A stretch of DNA of 64,000 nt from Acidobacteriota bacterium (GTDB lineage Bacteria; Acidobacteriota; Blastocatellia; Pyrinomonadales; Pyrinomonadaceae): the NCBI GenBank assembly GCA_020200135.1, contig JAIVJI010000072.1, forward strand, positions 23,839 through 87,838, given 5' to 3'. Shown here one piece after another: positions 53,444 through 64,000 of this stretch. The notes under the pieces were generated by a model. That model did no database searches. It had not been told where the DNA came from and saw only the letters and a list, made by a program, of their open reading frames with translations. Numbering within the stretch: position 1 is the stretch's first letter; every line of letters begins with the position of its first letter. A program made the position numbers and the translations under genes.

Positions 53444-54031
53444 TCACCGAGGCACGGCCGGCGTCGCCGTCGCGGCGGGCGCGGCCGGCTGCGGCGGCGA
53501 CGGCGCCGGCTGCTGCTGCGGCGCGCCCGGCTGCTGCCCGGCCTGACGGCGCTGGAGGTAGACGCGCATGGCGTGCTCGATGGGGACGCGGACGGTGCCG
53601 GCCTGCTGGTCGGCCCAGCCGTAGCCTTCGGCCTCGCGCTTCCACTCCTCCGAGACGATCAGGTACTCCGACCACGGCTGCGGCACGTAGCCGACGTCGG
53701 CGGCCCCGTAGGAGAGGTCGTGGCGCTTCCCGTCGTCGGTCGTCACCTGCCACCCCTGCGCGAGCTGGAGCCGCGGCTCGGGCGGCAGGCGCTCCTCGCC
53801 CTGCCGCGCCAGCGGCGACGCCTCAAGCTCCTGCGACTCCTCGCGCCCCTGGAAGAACTTGAACAGCAGCAGCATCGCCAGGCAGACGACGATGGTGAAG
53901 AACGTCAGCCCTCCGACGAACCACAGCAGCGGCCGCACCGCCACGTCCGACTCCTCGTGCGCCACGTCCGGGTTCGTGATGTAGGACACGTCCGGCGTCT
54001 CGTGGATGCTGTCGCGTTTGCGCTTGACCAT
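53444..54031 (-). CDS. Single-pass membrane protein of the Act/caa3 operon, unknown role
   Basis: A 195-residue protein with one membrane helix (RPLLWFVGGLTFFTIVVCLAMLLLFKFF, residues 33-60), a cytoplasmic N-terminus that starts VKRKRDSIHETPDVSYITNPDVAHEESD, and a periplasmic part with GRRHDLSYGAADVGYVPQPWSEYLIV-like sequence and the AMRVYLQRR block. The last 35 residues are a Gln/Pro/Ala-rich tail. It has no heme or metal motif. Its place between actF and sco suggests an assembly or bridging factor for the ACIII-caa3 pair. Confidence 0.6.
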   Translation of the reverse strand: MVKRKRDSIHETPDVSYITNPDVAHEESDVAVRPLLWFVGGLTFFTIVVCLAMLLLFKFFQGREESQELEASPLARQGEERLPPEPRLQLAQGWQVTTDDGKRHDLSYGAADVGYVPQPWSEYLIVSEEWKREAEGYGWADQQAGTVRVPIEHAMRVYLQRRQAGQQPGAPQQQPAPSPPQPAAPAATATPAVPR

Positions 54032-54040
54032 AAAACCTCA

Positions 54041-54158
54041 AGTAGTCAGTAGTCAGTAGTCAGTAGTCAGTAGAAAAACCTTTATCAATCGCATCGTCCA
54101 CTTCTCAGCGTCAGCGCCCGCAGAGCGGAGCCTACTGGCTACCGGCTACTGTCTACTT
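54041..54158. repeat. AGTAGTC heptad array and inverted counterpart
   Basis: Nearly perfect tandem AGTAGTC heptamers (about 4.7 copies, 54041-54073) face an inverted set (CTACTGGCTACCGGCTACTGTCTACTT, about 54132-54158). It lies inside the respiratory operon between actF and the next gene, where a hairpin could cause partial termination or protect the 3' end of the upstream message. Confidence 0.8.
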
Positions 54159-54162
54159 CCTT

Positions 54163-55262
54163 TCAATGATGTTCCGACGCCGTGATGGCCTTCTCCAGGT
54201 CGCGGTCGCCGAGGGGCAGCAGCGGCCGACTGCCGAGCTGCCCCAAGTAGAACCAGAGCCAGACGCCGCCGAGGCCCAACGCCATCGCGAGCATCGGCAG
54301 GAAGCTGGCCAGCACGTCGCGCGTGCCCCACTCGGCCTCGCCGCCCTGGTGTACCGACGGGGCGAAGAAGAAGATCAGGTCCACCACGCGCATGAATATC
54401 ATCAGCAGCGCGATGCGCCTGAGGCTTCGCGGCGCGCGCTTGCGCCCCCGCGAGAGCAGCAGCACGAACGGGAGCATGAAGTGGAACAGGATGATGAGCA
54501 GCCCGACGACCTGCCACCCGCCGCGCAGGCGCCGCAGGTAGAACGGAATCTCCTCCGGCAGGTTCCCCGCCCAGATGATGAGGAACTGCGAGAAGGAGAA
54601 GTAGGCGTAGAGCATCACGAGCGCGAGCAGGAGCTTCCCCCAGTCGTGGAAGTGGAGCGGCTGGTAGGCGCCCGCCATCGGCTCGCGCTGGGCCAGCCGC
54701 GCGGGTCGCCCGACCTGTCCTGCGCCGCCGACCAGCGGCTCAGGATGACGGCCATCCCGAACCAGACCGCGAAGTAGACGACGCCCCGGATGATGAAGAA
54801 CGGGATGTTCAGGTACGCGCGCTTGTGCTGCAAGGCCTGGTCGCCCGCGACCGCCGCCGGGTCCGACCACTCGTAGACCGAGAGGTTGTGCCCGCCCTCG
54901 TGCCCGTGCTCGTGGACGAAGAGCGAGACGACCACGGGGATGAAGAGGACGGCGCAGAGCGGGATGCAGCGCGCCGCCGCCTCGAACAGCCGGCGGCTCG
55001 TCAAGGCCCACGCGCCGCCCGTCATGTGCCCGAGGCAGAGCCACGCGAGGCTCCCCACCGAGACGCCGGTGACGAGGAAGAAGCCGACGAGGTACGAGCG
55101 CAGGACGTGTACGACGCCGCCGTAGTGCGACGCCTGCCCCATCAGGAAGGCCAGCGCCGCGCCGACGACGAGGAAGACGACGCCGACGAGCAGCGCCCGG
55201 CCCCTGTAGCGCCCGAGGTCGGCGGGGGCGTCGAAAGTTTTCGTGTTGGGCGTCGCTTCCAT
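54163..55262 (-). pseudogene. actF: Alternative complex III subunit F, internally deleted and frameshifted
   Basis: The reading frame from ATG 55260-55262 gives five membrane segments (RALLVGVVFLVVGAALAFL to GVVYFAVWFGMAVILSRWSAAQDRSGDPR), then stops matching at about 54715. The family continues in another frame (LAQREPMAGAYQPLHFHDWGKLLL, then NLPEEIPFYLRRLRGGW and SVHQGG) to the stop at 54163. Between the two parts, a stretch of about 70-80 residues (two membrane helices, with the SxxWVMSL region) found in relatives is absent. ActF is a large quinol-oxidising membrane subunit of ACIII. Either the gene is broken or the assembly lost about 230 bp here. Confidence 0.75.
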
Positions 55263-55264
55263 GC

Positions 55265-56034
55265 CTAGTGCTTCTCACCCCCCGTCTGCGGCGACTGCAA
55301 GAGCGTGCCGCCCTGCCCGGCGGGGACGGCGGGACGTGCGCCGCTCGTCACGCGGTTGCGCTCCTCGGGCGTCAGGTCTTCGAGTTTGAGCCGGCGGCTG
55401 AGCTGGAGCGCGCGCAGGTAGGCGATGATCCTCCAGCGGTCTTCGGCCGTGATGGAGTCGGCGTAGTCGGGCATCGCGCCCCAGCCGTTGGTGATGACGT
55501 CGAAGAAGTGGCTGGCCGGCGTCGTGCCCTCCTGCAGACGGTCGTCGTAGAAGGAGGGCGGGCGCCGGAAGCCGCGGCGTGTGATGAGCCCGTCGCCCTC
55601 GCCCGTCATCCCGTGGCAGACCGCGCAGAAAATCTGGAAGCGCTCGCGGCCGCGCCTCAGCGCCGCCTCGTCGACAGCCCCGAAGCCACGTTCGGCGCCG
55701 CCGTGCCCACGCCCATCTGCCCGCCGCCGCCGCCGGCCGCCGGCCCCGCGGCGCGACCCGTGTAGAGGTAGTCCTCGCGGTCGCGATACTCGCCCGGCTG
55801 GCGCGGCACGGTGCCCTCCACCTGCGGGCGCGACGAGGCGCCGTCGGCGAAGAATTTCTTGTCGCCCGGCTCGTAGTACTCGTAACGCGGCTGGTCCTGC
55901 ATGTCCTGGCGGCAGCCGACAAACAGAAGACAGAAGACGGAGGTCAGGAGGCGGAAGAAGACGCGACGCCGCGCGCGCGCCTTCCGACCCCCGACCCCCG
56001 ACCCCCGACTCCCCCTCACGTCAGTGTTCGACAT
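55265..56034 (-). pseudogene. actE: Alternative complex III subunit E (cytochrome c) with frameshift
   Basis: The first part (from ATG 56032-56034) has a lipoprotein signal (LLTSVFCLLFVGC, then RQDMQDQPRYEYYEPGDKKFFADG), as in ActE. At about 55690-55705 the frame changes: in the new frame FGAVDEAALRRGRERFQIF runs into the heme motif CAVCHG and MTGEGDGLITRRGFRRPPSF, and ends at 55265 with LRALQLSRRLKLEDLT. Joined, this is a monoheme cytochrome c of about 250 residues that passes electrons out of ACIII. A one-base error or mutation separates the two parts. Confidence 0.82.
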
Positions 56035-56572
56035 CTGTCACCTCACGCGGCCCGAGACTGCGGAGCAGCTCGCCGGTGCGCTCGCGGTCGAACTTGGGGT
56101 CGGCCGACTCGACCAGCACGAAGAAGCGGTCGCGCGAGGCGAGCGCGAAGTTCGGCGCGTTGAAGACCGGGTGGTAGGGCTCGGGCAGCCCGTTCATCGC
56201 CAGCATCCCGAAGACCGCGAAGAGCCCCGCGCCCAGAACCGTCATCTCGAACGTGACGGGGATGAAGGCGGGCCAGCTGTGGAAGGGCTTGCCGCCGACG
56301 TTGAGGGCGTAGTAGTGGACGTGCACGTAGTACTGCAACAGGTAGCCGGTGAGGCCGCCGAGGATGCCGCCGACGAGCACGACGTGCGGCATGTACGTCT
56401 TGTGGACGCCGACGGCCTCCGACAGCTCCTCGACGGGGTAGGGCGAGAAGGCGTCTATCTTGCGGTAGCCCTCCTCGTGGACGCGCCGCGCGGCGGCGAC
56501 CGCGTCCGTCGGGTTGTCGAACTCGGCCATCAGCCCGTAGACGGCCGGCCGGACTTTACGCTTCACAGCCAC
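56021..56572 (-). CDS. actD: Alternative complex III subunit D (DUF3341)
   Basis: A 183-residue protein with two membrane helices (HVVLVGGILGGLTGYLLQYYVHV, TFEMTVLGAGLFAVFGML) and the DUF3341 layout: an N-terminal ferredoxin-like domain (GLMAEFDNPTDAVAAARRVHEEGYRKIDAFSPYPVEELSEAVG) and a C-terminal arm (DRFFVLVESADPKFDRERTGELLRSLG). It overlaps the start of actE by 14 nt. It is a structural membrane subunit near the quinone site. Confidence 0.92.
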   Translation of the reverse strand: MAVKRKVRPAVYGLMAEFDNPTDAVAAARRVHEEGYRKIDAFSPYPVEELSEAVGVHKTYMPHVVLVGGILGGLTGYLLQYYVHVHYYALNVGGKPFHSWPAFIPVTFEMTVLGAGLFAVFGMLAMNGLPEPYHPVFNAPNFALASRDRFFVLVESADPKFDRERTGELLRSLGPREVTDVEH

Positions 56573-56573
56573 G

Positions 56574-57824
<1,251 letters not shown>

Positions 57825-57840
57825 CCCTTACGCCTCCCCT

Positions 57841-61419
<3,579 letters not shown>

Positions 61420-61436
61420 CTACTTATCCCAAAAGT

Positions 61437-62153
61437 CTAACGGTGGCACGTCGAGCAGCTCGTCAGCGTGCCCGCGTCGCGGATGCGGTACGTCTTCTTC
61501 AACTCCCGCCCGAGCTTGACGCGGCTCTCGGCGAGGTTCTCCCCGAGCCGGTTCTCGGCGTTGGCCGTGACGCCGGCGGCCGCGTCGCCCTCGATGTTCC
61601 AGCCCATGTTGGTGACCTCCTCCTTCGGGCGGAGGAACCGCTCGGGCTCGCGGTGGCAGGCCAGACACCACTCCATCTGGAGCGAGGCGGCCTGGTAGAC
61701 GGCCGGCATCATGTCGACGCGCCCGTGGCACGAGGCGCAGCCCACGCCCTTGTTGACGTGGATCGAGTGGTTGAAGTAGACGAAGTCGGGCAGGTCGTGG
61801 ACCCTCGCCCACTCGATGGGCTTGTTCTCGCGCCAGCTCTCGCGGACGATTTCGAGGTAGGGGCTCTCGTTCCAGATTTGCGAGTGGCAGTTCATGCAGG
61901 TCTTGGTGGGCGGCATCCCGGCGGTGTTCGACACCTCGACCGACGTGTGGCAGTAGCGGCAGTCGATGCCGTCGTCGCCCGTGTGGTGTTTGTGCGAGAA
62001 CTGGACGGGCTGCTGCACCTCGATGAACTGCCCCGTGTTGTAAGAGGAGCGGTTGATTTCGGCGAGCACCCAGAGCGAGGCGGCGACGAGGAAGAGGCCG
62101 CCGAAGATGCTCACCTTGGCGATGGTGTTGGTGCTGTGGTGGAAAATCTGCAT
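61437..62153 (-). CDS. actA: Alternative complex III subunit A (pentaheme cytochrome c)
   Basis: Start at ATG 62151-62153 gives 238 residues; the frame is open for a further 47 codons with no matching sequence. One N-terminal membrane anchor (STNTIAKVSIFGGLFLVAASLWVLAEI), then five CXXCH heme sites: CRYCH, CMNCH, CASCH, CLACH and CSTCH. FSHKHHTGDDGIDCRYCHTSVE is the family signature, with His pairs as distal heme ligands. It accepts electrons from ActB and passes them to ActE or the caa3 cytochrome. It heads the 14-kb respiratory operon. Confidence 0.95.
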   Translation of the reverse strand: MQIFHHSTNTIAKVSIFGGLFLVAASLWVLAEINRSSYNTGQFIEVQQPVQFSHKHHTGDDGIDCRYCHTSVEVSNTAGMPPTKTCMNCHSQIWNESPYLEIVRESWRENKPIEWARVHDLPDFVYFNHSIHVNKGVGCASCHGRVDMMPAVYQAASLQMEWCLACHREPERFLRPKEEVTNMGWNIEGDAAAGVTANAENRLGENLAESRVKLGRELKKTYRIRDAGTLTSCSTCHR

Positions 62154-62768
62154 GCTCTTTTCCGAACCCGTCTTGTGACTCTTTGAACTAGCCCGGCGAG
62201 ATGAACCCCTGACCTTGACCGGGCGCGTCGCCGCGGGGAGAGACACCTGCGACCCCGCCCTCGCGCGCCGCCCGCCCGGCGCGTCGCGGCGCACGTCCGC
62301 GAAAGCCTTTCGGCTGCACCACCAGAAATTAAGAACTGCTTGGGTGCCCTAGTGATACTACTTTTTCGCGCGCCGGGCAAGCGCCCCGTCAAAATTCGTG
62401 TATGAATAGTGGCGTGCGTAGTGAATTAAGAAAACTTATAAGGCGCGGAGGCTTGAGCGGCCCCCAATTTCGTCCCCTGGCGCACATAAATGCCGCCGGC
62501 CGCACGCGCGCGAGGCGGCGCGCCGAGATTGTTGCAGCGGGCGGTAAGTCCAACGTTTCGGCGTGAGGGCGGGCGGGAATTATCTTGACGGCGACCTTGC
62601 GCGGGCGTAGAAGTGCTATGCCCCGACGAAAACCGCCACGGCCTCCCTACCGGCGTGGCTTTCTCGTAACCTTGAACCTCGCCGTCCGGAACGCGGTCTC
62701 CCGTTGACGAGGCGTTCAAATAAGTCCTCGCCACTCTCACATCGCTGAAAATATTAGGAGACGAATCA
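62154..62768. other. 615-nt divergent intergenic region before the respiratory operon
   Basis: Contains the leaders of the leftward act operon and of the rightward secreted-protein gene. AT-rich patches at 62340-62450 (for example TTGACG read leftward at 62392) are the likeliest place for the operon promoter, but no convincing -35/-10 pair could be set. GCCACG (62635-62640) and CGTGGC (62654-62659) form a short hairpin followed by TTTC. The open frame leftward across 62426-62806 has no protein-like features. Confidence 0.5.
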
Positions 62769-63377
62769 ATGAAACACCGGAAAGTAAGCGCATCGCCAGC
62801 CGTCAAACTTCTCCTGTTCGCGTCGTGTTTGGCTTTAGCCCTGGGTGCGGGGGCCTTCGGGTCGGGCTACACCCAATCGCAGGAGAAACGTAAAATCAAA
62901 GTCCGTACTTTCACCAGAATGCCGCTGGAGGTTAAGGAGATAAGGAATCTCCAGAAGGAGGGGAACTGGCTCCGCGACCTGGAAATTGAGGTGAAGAACA
63001 TCTCCCGCCAGCCAATCTACTTCATCCTCCTCAGCATTTATTTCCCGGACGTACCCGCGCCGACCCCGACACCGCACCCCGAGACCGGATACGTTCCGGA
63101 AGCAGTGACCGGATTCAGCGCCATGTACGGCCCAATCCGAATGACCAATGTAAGTCAGTTGGCCGGGCCTGACGATGTCCCTCTTAAGCCCCGCGAGACT
63201 TATGTCCTTAAGGTTCCCGAGGCCCAGGCGGTGGGTTTTGAATACATGAACAGGACGATGAATTTGCCCCCGGAGGCGTGGAATAGAATCGAAGTCGGAT
63301 TCAGCTTCATCAGCCTCGGCGACGGGACGGGATACGTCGGGGGGCGGAGGGAGTTGGGCTCTAAAAAAAAAGAGTAG
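62769..63377 (+). CDS. Secreted protein of unknown function
   Basis: A 202-residue protein; ATG 62769 follows AGGAGACGAATCA. A signal peptide (VKLLLFASCLALALGAGAFGSGYT) precedes a beta-rich domain (WLRDLEIEVKNISRQPIYFILLSIYFPDV, then MYGPIRMTNVSQLAGPDDVPLKPRETYVLKV and RIEVGFSFISLGDGTGY), reminiscent of an immunoglobulin-like or cohesion fold. PAPTPTPHPE interrupts a loop. Its last codons lie in a run of nine A, then TAG. No family recognised. It directly precedes a Cys-rich ORF in another frame. Confidence 0.6.
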   Translation: MKHRKVSASPAVKLLLFASCLALALGAGAFGSGYTQSQEKRKIKVRTFTRMPLEVKEIRNLQKEGNWLRDLEIEVKNISRQPIYFILLSIYFPDVPAPTPTPHPETGYVPEAVTGFSAMYGPIRMTNVSQLAGPDDVPLKPRETYVLKVPEAQAVGFEYMNRTMNLPPEAWNRIEVGFSFISLGDGTGYVGGRRELGSKKKE

Positions 63378-63424
63378 CGACTCTGCCCAGTAAGCGAGCC
63401 GCCGGGACGCCGGTTTTTCAATAA

Positions 63425-64000
63425 GCCGGTTGGTCTAAGACCGGGCCGACGGCACCCGCACTAGGCGGCGCTTCTGGAACATCAGCGCCTCTGGAAGCGG
63501 AATGTTCCCCCGGCTGCGGCAGGTACATTTTTGAAACCGACGCGAACACCGCGTCCTGTGTTGACCTCCAGACCCCTCCCAACGTGTGCCCACGGACTTT
63601 AGCGAAATCCCAAACCGGGAAACCGTGCATTAAGTTTAAAACAGTGCCCAAGACTTGTGGCGTCGGTCAACCGTGTCAGCAAGACGAGAAAGACGAGGCA
63701 GGGACTCTGACGTGCGGCGAGTGCAAGGATGATGACAACGACGGGTACTCGACATGCGACGGCGACTGCGACGACTCCAACACCCTCGACGGCTTCAACA
63801 CCAACCCCGGCGCGGAGGAGAGATGCGGCAACAACAGGAACGACAACTGCGACACCGAGGGTAAAGTTGACGAGACGCCGTGCTGCGACGCCAGCGACCG
63901 CGACCAGGACGGCGTCAGCGATTGCGACGGCGACTGTAACGACGACGACCCGACGGACAGCACGCCCCCGTGCCCCACCCCGACGCCCATGCCCCCCGCC
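63425..64000 (+). CDS. MopE-like Cys-rich metal-binding protein ORF, no clear start, open at window edge
   Basis: After a stop at 63422-63424 the frame is open to the window end but has no ATG, GTG or TTG near its beginning (first GTG is inside the Cys-rich part). It reads ECSPGCGRYIFETDANTAS, then CGVGQPCQQDEKDEA, CGECKDDDNDGYS and CDGDCDDSNTLDGFNTNP with GAEERCGNNRNDNCD, the Cys-Asp pattern of MopE-type metal/copper-binding motif (PF11617). Tandem DxDxDG-like acidic loops may bind calcium. The end, PTPTPMPPA, resembles the Pro-Thr loop of the preceding protein. Possibly a decayed or frameshifted gene, or one with a non-standard start. Confidence 0.55.

Noticed and set aside
62426..62806. 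126-codon leftward ORF in the act/secreted-protein intergenic region
   Set aside because: No motif, no ribosome site, and it overlaps the start of the secreted protein; codon use is unlike the neighbours.

Overview
The window is GC-rich (roughly two-thirds G+C), densely coding chromosomal DNA. The gene set points to an aerobic Acidobacteriota bacterium, probably class Blastocatellia: an Alternative Complex III (act) plus A2-type caa3 oxidase operon, a zinc-ribbon/TolB-like/TPR protein, a TPR-CHAT protein, DUF4214 subtilase, DUF2911 and PIG-L proteins. This placement is inferred from gene content only; there is no rRNA, tRNA, CRISPR array, insertion sequence or prophage in the window.

Layout. 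1-5.5 kb: a BrnT-type toxin-antitoxin pair cut by the window edge, acetyl-CoA synthetase, a PilZ protein, an AI-2E-type exporter and a zinc-ribbon/QW-motif protein. 5.7-13.7 kb: two tandem stand-alone receivers (the second lacks its phospho-acceptor Asp), a lepB-Yip1/TPR-secreted protein-carA operon, an HU/IHF protein, an M50 protease, and a umuDC pair whose umuC has lost its catalytic core. 13.8-20.4 kb: a TonB receptor with a short cation transporter, then a zinc-ribbon/TPR gene bracketed by two copies of the 3' end of an unknown membrane-protein gene. 20.4-25.0 kb: a GGDEF response regulator, a Crp/Fnr regulator, yacG, a TlpA-like thioredoxin and pyruvate kinase.

25.0-32.1 kb is the most unusual part: a sigma factor, a zinc-finger anti-sigma-like protein, a TPR-CHAT protease and a secreted subtilase. 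An identical bipartite promoter-like element (GTATTTTT, 13 nt, GCACTGTT) occurs exactly three times: before the zinc-finger gene, before the subtilase, and before a gene-free, strongly structured stretch ending in a perfect terminator, which looks like a small RNA. I read this as a sigma-factor regulon built around two proteases and an sRNA. It resembles the sigma/TPR-CHAT logic of type III-E CRISPR (craspase) but has no CRISPR parts.

32-48 kb: assorted metabolic, secreted and membrane proteins (dienelactone hydrolase, DinB, DUF72, TPR lipoprotein, frameshifted PIG-L deacetylase, SSS symporter with a 47-residue partner, GNAT, a second subtilase ending in VILGDG repeats, DUF2911, proC, TPR/TonB protein, acyltransferase). 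48-62 kb: one leftward respiratory operon, actABCDEF-orf-sco-ctaCDEF, carrying quinol oxidation through ACIII to a caa3 oxidase; as read, actE and actF are broken. 62.7-64 kb: a secreted protein and the start of a Cys-rich MopE-like metal-binding ORF.

Several genes carry frameshifts or clean internal deletions (the unknown gene at 19.6 kb, PIG-L, actE, actF, umuC). Some may be assembly errors, which matters for any conclusion about the organism. Many convergent gene ends carry long palindromes of two sequence families.
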